Positions 6,815 to 13,003 of a DNA stretch of 23,591 nt are shown here, one piece after another. This stretch comes from a virus. Where the stretch lies: the IMG/VR virus record IMGVR_UViG_3300038425_000597, positions 1 to 23,591 of that record; one strand, given 5' to 3'. The notes under the pieces were generated by a model. It ran no database searches, was not told where the DNA came from, and saw only the letters and a list, made by a program, of their open reading frames with translations. Numbering within the stretch: position 1 is the first letter of the stretch; each line of letters begins with the position of its first letter. The position numbers and the translations under genes were made by a program.

Positions 6815-7948
6815 ATGCAGCTAAAGTACTTCGTTCCATTCAAGGCGCAAGAAGGCGTAAGCGCCGAGTTTGCGCTGCGAGAAAAGCTCGTAAACATTGA
6901 AGGCATAGCGATAGACACGAGCGTCAACTCAAATAAGTGGCAGGTACCAGAAGAAGACATTGATTTTTTCGTAGCGACACTGATAAACTCACAGCTGCGA
7001 ATTGATCATGCAGAAAGTGCCTTGGCTGTTATCGGTAGAGTTCCTGAAGGCAAGAGGATCGGGAATACTGCTTGGTTCAGAGCGGAGATCGGCGATCTAC
7101 CGATAATTGAGAAGGTTCTTCGGGGTTACTTGACACACGTCAGCGTTCAAGTTGATAGTGATGATGTAGAATGTAGCAAGTGTAAGCGGCCCACACGGAA
7201 GGAGGGGATGCTCGTGCACCTCTGCCCAGGCGCTTGGGAAATCGTCCACAAGCCGAAGGTCAGAGAACTTAGCATCGTGGCGAGCCCAGCTTATCAGAAG
7301 ACCGAGTTCAAGCCCGTTGGCTTCGCAGCAGCGATGAATGAATCACAGAAGATCGAGTTTCCATGCGCTCATTGTTCACAGTTACTGAAAAGTAACGAAG
7401 ATGTGGGTTCTAAGCGAGAGCTGCAAGAACCTGAAAACAAACAGAATGAAACGAAGGAGGTGAAGCTCTTGTCTGAGAATGCTCAGCAAGCGGCTTCTCC
7501 ACATCAAGCACAAGGCGTAGTAAACGTAGCACCAGGGGAAACGGCACCGAAGCAGGTTGAATATGAAGACCTTATGAATCAGTTGACTCAGCTAGAAAAC
7601 AAGATCAGACAGTCGCCTTCAGCATCAGAAGCCGAGGTGGATGCCCTCAACAAAAAAGTCGCAGAACTCGAAAGCGAACTCTCAAAGCGAGCAACAAAGA
7701 GAAGCCTCAGCAAGAAGATCAGCGAGCTCAGCAAGAAACTCAATGACGAAGGCATCAATGCTGAAGAAGGCGCAGAAGAGGCTGAAGAGGGTGATGAGGA
7801 CGCTGGAACGAAAACTGCTCCTGAGGCGAAGCGTGCAAGCGGTCACGGAATCGTCGCAGTTGACGAGGCCAATAAGGATGTTCTGGGAAGCTACGAGTGG
7901 TTCAAGGATATCATGAAGGCTAACTCAAAGCTCAAGGGAATGAAGTAA
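6815..7948 (+). CDS. Prohead maturation protease with C-terminal scaffold domain
   Basis: This protein acts inside the procapsid, where it trims capsid and scaffold proteins. The 377-aa product has an N-terminal S78/U35-like serine protease. The likely catalytic residues are H65 (RIDHAES), S110 (THVSV) and E151 in RELSIVASPAY, the usual late motif. A cysteine insertion (C120, C123, H135, C137) and a second pair (C184, C187) suggest bound zinc. Residues 247-312 form a charged coiled coil, followed by an acidic stretch (314-330) and a conserved-looking C-terminal helix (YEWFKDIMKANSK), as in scaffolds that bind capsid protein. AGTGGTG (6802-6808) lies upstream of the start. An internal start within the gene would give the scaffold alone. 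Confidence 0.85.
   Translation: MQLKYFVPFKAQEGVSAEFALREKLVNIEGIAIDTSVNSNKWQVPEEDIDFFVATLINSQLRIDHAESALAVIGRVPEGKRIGNTAWFRAEIGDLPIIEKVLRGYLTHVSVQVDSDDVECSKCKRPTRKEGMLVHLCPGAWEIVHKPKVRELSIVASPAYQKTEFKPVGFAAAMNESQKIEFPCAHCSQLLKSNEDVGSKRELQEPENKQNETKEVKLLSENAQQAASPHQAQGVVNVAPGETAPKQVEYEDLMNQLTQLENKIRQSPSASEAEVDALNKKVAELESELSKRATKRSLSKKISELSKKLNDEGINAEEGAEEAEEGDEDAGTKTAPEAKRASGHGIVAVDEANKDVLGSYEWFKDIMKANSKLKGMK
7469..7948 (+). CDS. Scaffold protein from an internal in-frame start (predicted, 159 aa)
   Basis: Inside the protease gene a full GGAGGTGA (7456-7463) is followed after five bases by TTG at 7469, codon 219 of the same frame. The identical eight-base site precedes the gene at 9371, and a TTG start with AAGGTGA is used at 7961, so this would be a good start in this virus. 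The product is residues 219-377, exactly the part after the protease domain: linker, coiled coil, acidic region and C-terminal helix. This is the arrangement of lambda C/Nu3, where scaffold is made in excess from within the protease gene. It is predicted from sequence only. Confidence 0.6.
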   Translation: MSENAQQAASPHQAQGVVNVAPGETAPKQVEYEDLMNQLTQLENKIRQSPSASEAEVDALNKKVAELESELSKRATKRSLSKKISELSKKLNDEGINAEEGAEEAEEGDEDAGTKTAPEAKRASGHGIVAVDEANKDVLGSYEWFKDIMKANSKLKGMK

Positions 7949-7960
7949 AGGTGAACAATT

Positions 7961-8347
7961 TTGTCAACATGGCCATTAGAAGGAACAACACCGCTGATAG
8001 CAGATCGTTTCATCAACACGTACATCGCAGGCGAAGATCTCCTGGCGGTTGGCGTGTTTGTCGAGATCACAGCAGACAACACTGTTAAGAAATGCACAAC
8101 TCAGAACAGCACGAAGATCGCAGGCGTAACATTAACCAAAGCGTACAACGGTCAAAAGATCAGTATCGTCGCAAGAGGAAGATGCAGAATAGTCCCATAC
8201 TCGAGCCTATCCGCAGGCGACCAGTTCGGCTCAGCAGCTTCAGGCGGAACAGCGATTCAGGACAACAGCAGCAAGAACGCGACGATCCTCGGCGTCTGTG
8301 TTCAAGGCGGCAACAGCGCTGGCACAGCGATCTGCGACCTCTGGTAA
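7961..8347 (+). CDS. Capsid decoration / cement protein (DUF2190-like)
   Basis: This 128-aa, beta-rich, glycine- and alanine-rich protein sits directly before the major capsid gene. Its order of segments (DLLAVGVFVEITADNTVKKC, KIAGVTLTKAYNGQKISIVARG, LSAGDQFGS, and a final ATILGVCVQGGNSAG) fits DUF2190-type cement proteins that stabilise capsids at three-fold positions. The assignment uses fold pattern and location. The start is TTG at 7961, with AAAGGTGA six bases upstream; the next Met codons are too far inside. It is probably co-transcribed and co-expressed with the capsid gene, 12 bases downstream. Confidence 0.7.
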   Translation: MSTWPLEGTTPLIADRFINTYIAGEDLLAVGVFVEITADNTVKKCTTQNSTKIAGVTLTKAYNGQKISIVARGRCRIVPYSSLSAGDQFGSAASGGTAIQDNSSKNATILGVCVQGGNSAGTAICDLW

Positions 8348-8359
8348 AGGGTGGTTTGA

Positions 8360-9253
8360 ATGTCTTTCATAAGAGACGCACTTTCATGGATAGATACTGG
8401 CGCCGTCCAGTATCCGACTTTACATAAGAAGATCATCGAATTGACTATGCCTGCACTTGTCGTCAAGAGGCTCTTGCCAGAGTTTCCCATAGTTGTGGGG
8501 AGAACAGCAACCTTTGTGAAAGAAAGCGGTTCAAGAAGCATAGGCATTACGGAGATCGCGGAGGGCTCCGAGATCATGATGGATTTCACGCCGCTTAGCA
8601 CGGTGACAGTTACACCGTACAAGAAAGGCGCGAGAGAGCGCATAAGCAGAGAGAACATTGAAGACTTGTATATTCCAGTGATTGAACAGCAGCTGAGGCG
8701 TCTGGCAAGACGTGTCGCCTACCAGATAGACCTTGATTGCATGAATGCTATCGCTGCCGCCGCCGCATGGACTTCAGCAGGAACAGGGATAAGCTTGGGC
8801 GCCACGGGCACAGAGTTCACCATCACAGGCGGAATAGGCACCAAAGACATCTTGAAGGCAGAGGCTGCAATAGCGAGTAAGAACTTCATCGCTGACTCTC
8901 TTCTATGCAACCCGATTCAGGCTCGCGATCTCAAGTACTTGCCCCAGTTCACGCTTGCCAGCCAGTACGGCGAACCTGTAGTGCAAACCGGAGCCATCGG
9001 CACCGTCTACGGCCTAAACCTGTACGTCAGCAACGTCGTCTCAGCAGGAACAGCCTACGTCATAAGCACAGGGCAGAACTTGAGTTCAAGCTACGCGCCG
9101 CTCGGATTCTTCGTGATCAAAAGACCGCTGATGACGGACTTGGACCCCAAGAAAGAGTTTGACAGCGTTGACGTTGAACTCACCACAAGATACGCGCCTG
9201 TCGTGCTGAACGGAGAATGCATCGCCCAGCTCACTGGATTAGCAACGATATAA
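8360..9253 (+). CDS. Major capsid protein, HK97 fold
   Basis: This 297-aa capsid subunit has an N-terminal arm and an extended E-loop region (about 40-85: VGRTATFVKESG, IAEGSEI). A long spine helix follows (about 105-135: VIEQQLRRLARRVAYQIDLDCM). The P-domain comes next, with DILKAEAAIASKNFIADSLLCNP and an A-domain LYVSNVVSAGTAYVIS, and a final strand pair ends the protein. There is no long delta domain, in keeping with a separate scaffold from the protease gene. The ATG has AAGGGTGGT upstream. A T-rich tract and a hairpin follow the stop, as expected for a highly expressed unit. Confidence 0.9.
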   Translation: MSFIRDALSWIDTGAVQYPTLHKKIIELTMPALVVKRLLPEFPIVVGRTATFVKESGSRSIGITEIAEGSEIMMDFTPLSTVTVTPYKKGARERISRENIEDLYIPVIEQQLRRLARRVAYQIDLDCMNAIAAAAAWTSAGTGISLGATGTEFTITGGIGTKDILKAEAAIASKNFIADSLLCNPIQARDLKYLPQFTLASQYGEPVVQTGAIGTVYGLNLYVSNVVSAGTAYVISTGQNLSSSYAPLGFFVIKRPLMTDLDPKKEFDSVDVELTTRYAPVVLNGECIAQLTGLATI

Positions 9254-9266
9254 ACTCAGTAATCTA

Positions 9267-9297
9267 GTTTCCCTCTTTTTCTTTCCATTTTTGTTCT
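9267..9297 (+). terminator. T-rich archaeal-type terminator after the capsid gene
   Basis: A pyrimidine tract with T runs of three to five (TTTCCCTCTTTTTCTTTCC, then ATTTTTG) begins 14 bases after the capsid stop. Archaeal RNA polymerase ends at such T runs without needing a hairpin. Confidence 0.55.
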
Positions 9298-9300
9298 AAA

Positions 9301-9323
9301 GCCTGTCCACAAGCGGGATAGGC
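9301..9323 (+). other. 8-bp hairpin after the capsid terminator
   Basis: GCCTGTCC (9301-9308) pairs with GGATAGGC (9316-9323) over a seven-base loop, with one G-U wobble. It may protect the capsid mRNA 3' end or mark the leader of the next gene. Confidence 0.4.
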
Positions 9324-9370
9324 GGAACATTGCGTGGCAACAAAATAAACCTCAGTGGAGGTGAATAGTA

Positions 9371-9889
9371 ATGTTTGAAAATCTACTTAATTCACCTATA
9401 TTGCAAAACCCCATTTTCGTCGCGGCCATTCTCGCAGTCATCCGAAACTTGGGCGGCTACATATACAACTGCTTTGAGGCTAAGAAAATTCTTCCCTACT
9501 CAGGCAGCCAGTTTCTTGTGACGTTTGGCCTATGGGAAACCGTTTTCGTCATTCTTGCAGGTGGCGCAAACCTCAACAGCGAGACAACCGCAGTCATAGC
9601 TATAGCTCTCGACTGGATTCGTGGCTTGAAAACAGCGATAAGCTCCACAAACACATCAACAACAACGACAACAACGACCTCAACGCCATCTTCATCGTCG
9701 GCGCAGCCAGTATTCACGTCAGTAGAATCGTATAAGGGCTATCAAATTGGAACAGCCGCAAGCCAGACCACTTCTTATGGATACACTGTCTTCAACCCTA
9801 TTACAAAGGGAATCGTGATAATGGGGTTCGCTTCAGTCACTGATGCTGAGAAGTGGCTTGATAACGCCCTTGCAGTAGCTCAAAAATAG
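9371..9889 (+). CDS. Membrane protein with Thr/Ser linker and small C-terminal domain
   Basis: This 172-aa protein has hydrophobic segments at about 14-31, 47-65 and 72-82. A Thr/Ser-rich linker follows (91-110, seven consecutive Thr), then a compact C-terminal domain (121-172: YKGYQIG, YGYTVFNP, ASVTDAEKWLDNAL). The last domain resembles the short fold with a final Ser/Thr-x-x-x-Ala-x-x-Trp-hydrophobic-Asp helix seen in many phage and archaeal proteins; this is a pattern impression only. GGAGGTGA (9357-9364) precedes the ATG by six bases, the best site in the window, so the protein is probably abundant. A holin, a membrane-inserted entry protein or a virion protein are all possible. Confidence 0.65.
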   Translation: MFENLLNSPILQNPIFVAAILAVIRNLGGYIYNCFEAKKILPYSGSQFLVTFGLWETVFVILAGGANLNSETTAVIAIALDWIRGLKTAISSTNTSTTTTTTTSTPSSSSAQPVFTSVESYKGYQIGTAASQTTSYGYTVFNPITKGIVIMGFASVTDAEKWLDNALAVAQK

Positions 9890-9915
9890 ACCGAGGACCA
9901 ACGAAGCAGGAGAGT

Positions 9916-9941
9916 AAGGCAAAAAAGCCTTTCCCTTTTTT
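9916..9941 (+). terminator. Hairpin plus T tract
   Basis: AAGGC and GCCTT form a 5-bp stem over six A, followed by TTCCCTTTTTT. It ends the membrane-protein gene and separates it from the connector operon starting at 9974. Confidence 0.65.
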
Positions 9942-9973
9942 GATTTGCGTTTCAGAGTAGATAAGGTGAAAAC

Positions 9974-10435
9974 ATGACAGTAACATATATTCAAATAAGC
10001 GACGTTCAGGCGCAGCTTAACGCGACGTTTGACGGTGTGCACACCTACACAGTGTACGGTCTCACAATCTTAGACGCAACGATGCAGGCGCACACAGACT
10101 ATGCGAACAGTTACATAAACGGAATCTTAGGCAGAGACTTGGCGACTAGCGACCCGCTTTACCCAACAGCAAAGCTCGCAGCGCTCAACGTCGCCTGCCT
10201 TCGCATTCTCGTAGTCTCAAGCAACGGTGTGCTCACCGGCGCTTTCGACTATTTCCTTGGAGACATGCGCGTCATCAGGCACATGCCTTACGCAGCATCA
10301 CTTCTGCGGACGATGGACCAACTCAAAGCAGACCTTGTGAAGATGATGACACAGATCAGCACGCCTGTGAAAACGGGTGATGCGTCGCTGGGCAGCCAAG
10401 TGCCGACTTATCGCGGAGGCTTGGCAAGTCCATGA
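9974..10435 (+). CDS. Head-tail connector adaptor
   Basis: This 153-aa, mostly helical protein begins the connector operon. The helices HTDYANSYINGILGRDL and PTAKLAALNVACLRILVVSS, plus a C-terminal helix (LLRTMDQLKADLVKMM) and a short flexible tail, fit the HK97 gp6/SPP1 gp15 adaptor layout. Such adaptors bind under the portal and extend the DNA channel. AAGGTGA stands upstream of the ATG. Its stop overlaps the start of the next gene (ATGA). Role is assigned by fold pattern and gene order; no single diagnostic motif exists. Confidence 0.65.
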   Translation: MTVTYIQISDVQAQLNATFDGVHTYTVYGLTILDATMQAHTDYANSYINGILGRDLATSDPLYPTAKLAALNVACLRILVVSSNGVLTGAFDYFLGDMRVIRHMPYAASLLRTMDQLKADLVKMMTQISTPVKTGDASLGSQVPTYRGGLASP

Positions 10436-10638
10436 GCAGCGATATGGGGCCGACTCTTGCATCAAGCGCCGGAACAGCTGTTGATTACAGCGTTCCATCC
10501 CAGCCTTCTGGGCAGACGCTTTACACGGGAAACTATATCGTTGCGAAAGTTAACGGCTATCGCCAGCTACTAACTTCAGCCCAGTATCAGCAGCATATTG
10601 ACAACGGCGATACAGTTGAGGTCGTGAACTTACCGTGA
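10432..10638 (+). CDS. Small connector-region protein (68 aa)
   Basis: The gene overlaps its neighbours by four bases on each side (ATGA at 10432, GTGA at 10635), so it is translated in a coupled chain. The protein is short, with a disordered Ser/Gly/Pro start and a beta-type end (YTGNYIVAKVNGYRQLL, DTVEVVNL). It may be a head-closure or stabilising peptide; no family is recognised. Confidence 0.6.
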   Translation: MSSDMGPTLASSAGTAVDYSVPSQPSGQTLYTGNYIVAKVNGYRQLLTSAQYQQHIDNGDTVEVVNLP

Positions 10639-11075
10639 CAGACACGGCTCAAATCGTAAGTACGATGCTTCAGGCAAAGTGGGGCCTCTCATCTCCGACT
10701 TCTGGCCAGATTTATTGGGCAACGACGCGGTTTCAGACGATGGACTTTCAGAAGCTGGCTAGTTCTTACGCTATAGCCTGCTATAACCCTGGCGGCCCAG
10801 TTGCGTCCGAAGCATTGGCCCGTGAAGTCTGGCAGATGGTTGAAGATGTCGTAATTGACATAGTCGTAAAAGTCGGCTCTGGTACTGTTCAGCAGGCGCT
10901 AGACGCCAGGGAAAACATGCGGAAAGAGGTTTACAGAATCATCCACGCTAACGAGTTTTCATTCTCAGGATGTGTTGATGTTTACCCGATGCGAGAGCAT
11001 ACGAAAGCTGAAAGTCCAGACCTCGCTCGCCTCGCAATTCAAGTCAAGTGCAGGAGCTTTAACGTCTCAAGTTAA
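10635..11075 (+). CDS. Tail terminator / head completion-like protein
   Basis: This 146-aa protein starts at a GTG that overlaps the previous stop. A central long helix (SEALAREVWQMVEDVVIDIVVK), a second helix (RENMRKEVYRIIHAN), and a last strand after MREHTKAESPDLARL (AIQVKCRSF) fit the alpha/beta layout of tail-completion proteins. Its place between the adaptor and the HK97 gp10-like gene supports a head-tail joining role. Which ring it forms cannot be told from sequence alone. Confidence 0.55.
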   Translation: MTDTAQIVSTMLQAKWGLSSPTSGQIYWATTRFQTMDFQKLASSYAIACYNPGGPVASEALAREVWQMVEDVVIDIVVKVGSGTVQQALDARENMRKEVYRIIHANEFSFSGCVDVYPMREHTKAESPDLARLAIQVKCRSFNVSS

Positions 11076-11085
11076 GGTGGCTTCT

Positions 11086-11469
11086 GTGAGCGCACGTATA
11101 GAGTGCACAGTTGCTTATGCTGACCAGCTCTCAGCTGCTCTGCAGTCAGCCTTCCCAGGGGCGCTTGATAGAAACATTATGGCAGCCATTGAAGCTGTCG
11201 TGAACAGAATCTTAGACACTGCTAGGATCCTGGTCCCAGTTCGTACTGGCTTTCTTCTCAGCACAATCGGCGCTGAAGCCCTCGCAAGGTGGGCTTTCAC
11301 GATTTATGCCCGTGCTCCTTACGCCGGATATGTCGAGTGGGGCACGTTCAGAATGCATGCGCGGCTATATATGACCCGTGCGATCGGGCAGCATCAAGGT
11401 GAGCTGCCGCAGGAGCTGGCTAACGCCGTCATACAATCAGCCCAGGAGAGTGGCATAGTACTTGGATAA
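11086..11469 (+). CDS. HK97 gp10-like tail completion protein
   Basis: This 127-aa protein has the family hallmarks: a helix of AIEAVVNRILDTARILVPVRTG (35-55, with the usual PVRTG-x-L turn), then PYAGYVEWGT (79-88) and ARLYMTRAI (92-100). Members sit at the head-tail interface and finish the tail top. The frame is open back to 10972, but GTG at 11086 with AAGGTGG (11074-11080) six bases before it is the true start; the upstream part overlaps the previous gene. The 3' end overlaps the next start by eight bases. Confidence 0.8.
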   Translation: MSARIECTVAYADQLSAALQSAFPGALDRNIMAAIEAVVNRILDTARILVPVRTGFLLSTIGAEALARWAFTIYARAPYAGYVEWGTFRMHARLYMTRAIGQHQGELPQELANAVIQSAQESGIVLG

Positions 11470-11983
11470 GTGGGCGAAGCTGCATTGGAGAAAGAACTTT
11501 GTTAACTTCAGTGTTCGTGTTCTCAACTACTTAATGCCAGAAATGAAGCCTACTTATCCGCAGACAGTGATAGTTCAAAAAGTGTTTGACCAGCTTGACG
11601 AGGCCTATGAGACAGAAGTCCGTGCTGGGCGCTTCGATGATATGCCATATCAAACTCTGGATGGCTTGAAAGATAGGAACTTTCAACGGCTCTTGCAACT
11701 CTCTCGGAAACTGCTTGTCTACTTCAGCGAAGACGATCGCTACTACAGACAGTGGCTCGGCCTTGCTATGCTGCTTGTCAGAAAAGAACTTGGTCACCGA
11801 CTTGAAACATTAAGCTTTGAAGAATGTAGGTGGCTTGTCTTTTCCCAGTGGCATTTTGATTTGAGAGGTGCCGTTTCGGAGGAGTACTTTAACGCTCATA
11901 GGGAAGATTTCCTGAACATGGTTCTCGCGAACTTCCTTATGAATCTCATAAAAAAAGACTTAACAGAGGTGAAAAAAGCATGA
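11462..11983 (+). CDS. Hypothetical helical protein before the tail tube gene
   Basis: This 173-aa protein is rich in Leu, Arg, Tyr and Trp and probably all helical (RNFQRLLQLSRKLLVYFSE, YYRQWLGLAMLLVRKEL, FLNMVLANFLMNLIKKDL). The only start near the beginning is TTG at 11462, because an in-frame TAG lies at 11456. AGGAG is 13 bases away, so initiation probably depends on coupling with the preceding gene. It overlaps the tube gene by four bases. Function is unknown; the position suggests tail or neck assembly. Confidence 0.6.
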   Translation: MDKWAKLHWRKNFVNFSVRVLNYLMPEMKPTYPQTVIVQKVFDQLDEAYETEVRAGRFDDMPYQTLDGLKDRNFQRLLQLSRKLLVYFSEDDRYYRQWLGLAMLLVRKELGHRLETLSFEECRWLVFSQWHFDLRGAVSEEYFNAHREDFLNMVLANFLMNLIKKDLTEVKKA

Positions 11984-12381
11984 GCACTCCATTGATAGGT
12001 CGTAATGCCGTTGTCCAGTATGTTTCTGGCGGTACGGCGACAACCATCGGCTACGCTCAAGGAGTCACAGAAGACGTTACAGCAGACCTCATAAAAGAGT
12101 TCCAGCTTAACAGTGACCACCCAGCGCTTCTAGCAGCAGGTAACAAAAGCTTCAAAATCGCAGTTGACCGAATGTACATAGACACTTTCTTCGCCCAAGT
12201 TATGTACGGAAACCAAGTTGTGGACTTCGTCATTGGTCCAGCAGGTACAAGCGTCGGCTTGCCAAAGATAACCATAAAGAACGTCGTCTTGATAGCTCAT
12301 AACATCAAAGTTGACCAGAAAGGCATAGTAGGCCAGAAGATAACAGGCGAAGGAAACGACCGAATAGTAAGCACTTTCTAA
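11980..12381 (+). CDS. Major tail (tube) protein
   Basis: This 133-aa, beta-rich protein has the tail-tube order: an N-terminal strand (PLIGRNAVVQYVSGG), an ATTIGYAQGVTEDV loop, a helix with DHPALLAAGNKSF, and paired strands (PKITIKNVVLIAHNIKVDQKG, IVGQKITGEGNDRIVSTF). The position just before the chaperone frameshift pair and tape measure is the classic one for this gene in siphoviruses. AGAGGTGAAAAAAGC leads to the ATG. A T-rich terminator follows. Confidence 0.8.
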   Translation: MSTPLIGRNAVVQYVSGGTATTIGYAQGVTEDVTADLIKEFQLNSDHPALLAAGNKSFKIAVDRMYIDTFFAQVMYGNQVVDFVIGPAGTSVGLPKITIKNVVLIAHNIKVDQKGIVGQKITGEGNDRIVSTF

Positions 12382-12390
12382 GCAATCATC

Positions 12391-12425
12391 CTTTTCTTTT
12401 TTCTTTTCCCGGCGCATTTGGCGCC
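12391..12425 (+). terminator. T-rich tract plus short hairpin after the tube gene
   Basis: Runs of T broken by single C (CTTTTCTTTTTTCTTTTCCC) lie 10 bases after the tube stop. GGCGC (12411-12415) and GCGCC (12421-12425) then form a 5-bp hairpin. The T runs fit archaeal termination, giving high tube-protein mRNA relative to downstream genes. Confidence 0.5.
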
Positions 12426-12455
12426 AGAGTTTCAATAATGGAGGTATAAATAAGC

Positions 12456-12920
12456 ATGAGTCAAAATGAGAAGATAGACTGGGGAAAAGCCACAGAGATG
12501 GAAGAAGCTCTTAATGCTTCAGAAGCTGAGAGGCTTGCAAGAGTAAGAATCTTTGACCCGAAAGAGATCGTGCGGAAGGCTAAGGAAGTCAGGGAAATCG
12601 TTGATGAGGACTTGGGAACGATTCGCTATGTGCTGCTGAGCTACGATGAGCTTAACGAGATAATCGAGAAGCATAAAGACAACAGAGACAGAAGCATCCA
12701 ACTACTCTTTAAGCAGCTTAGCCCGGCGAATGAAGGCTTGAAAGTCGAGGACATTCGCAAGATGCCGTATGAAGTTGTTGTGCGGCTACTGATGAAGCTT
12801 CAGACTGAGGGAAGTTTTTTTCAGCGCCCTCAGAAGCCGTCGCAGAATGGGTCGCAAACGACGGAAGAGCGCAGACCATCGGATTCATCGCGCATGAGTA
12901 CGGTTACACACTTCAAATGA
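12456..12920 (+). CDS. Tail assembly chaperone G (zero-frame product)
   Basis: This 154-aa, acidic, helical protein lies between tube and tape measure. GGAGGT (12440-12445) precedes the ATG by ten bases. Helices with RARVRIFDPKEIVRKAKEVREIV and YDELNEIIEKH are followed by a helical block ending at MPYEVVVRLLMKLQTEGSFF. The last 32 codons after the seven-T run look unlike the rest, being rich in Ser, Arg and Gln, as expected for a frame that is mostly read past. Chaperone G coats the tape measure while the tube assembles. The identification follows position and the frameshift arrangement. Confidence 0.8.
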   Translation: MSQNEKIDWGKATEMEEALNASEAERLARVRIFDPKEIVRKAKEVREIVDEDLGTIRYVLLSYDELNEIIEKHKDNRDRSIQLLFKQLSPANEGLKVEDIRKMPYEVVVRLLMKLQTEGSFFQRPQKPSQNGSQTTEERRPSDSSRMSTVTHFK

Positions 12921-12997
12921 TCGGCGAGCTGACTCCTTTCCAAATCCAATTTTTGAAAGAATGGGCAAAGTGGTACTATAACCAGCAGAAAGGTTAG
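12456..12997 (+). CDS. Tail assembly chaperone GT made by -1 programmed frameshift
   Basis: At 12815-12821 seven T lie as T TTT TTT in the zero frame, an ideal X-XXY-YYZ slip site. Slipping by -1 continues at TCA (12821) for 58 codons to TAG at 12995-12997, seven bases before the tape-measure ATG. The extension reads as sound protein (SEAVAEWVAND, HEYGYTLQMIGEL, TPFQIQFLKEWAKW). The product is 180 aa. A possible 6-bp stem (CCGTCG 12837-12842 with CGACGG 12859-12864) begins 15 bases downstream. The layout is that of lambda G/GT. Confidence 0.85.
12815..12864 (+). promoter_or_regulatory. Programmed -1 frameshift signal
   Basis: A slippery run of seven T (12815-12821), in the correct phase, is followed by a possible hairpin (12837-12864). 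The spacer of 15 bases is longer than the usual five to nine, so the stem's role is uncertain. The slip site itself is canonical. Confidence 0.8.
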
Positions 12998-13003
12998 AGC
13001 TAG

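Noticed and set aside
9655-9700. ACA/ACG microsatellite-like repeat
   Set aside because: It encodes the Thr/Ser linker of the membrane protein in frame and needs no separate explanation.
10972-11085. Upstream extension of the HK97 gp10-like gene
   Set aside because: It overlaps the previous gene out of frame; GTG at 11086 has a strong ribosome binding site and gives the normal family length.
12822-12920. The zero-frame end of chaperone G as a functional domain
   Set aside because: The last 32 codons are low-complexity Ser/Arg/Gln and overlap the well-formed -1 frame; they probably only provide a stop for unshifted ribosomes.
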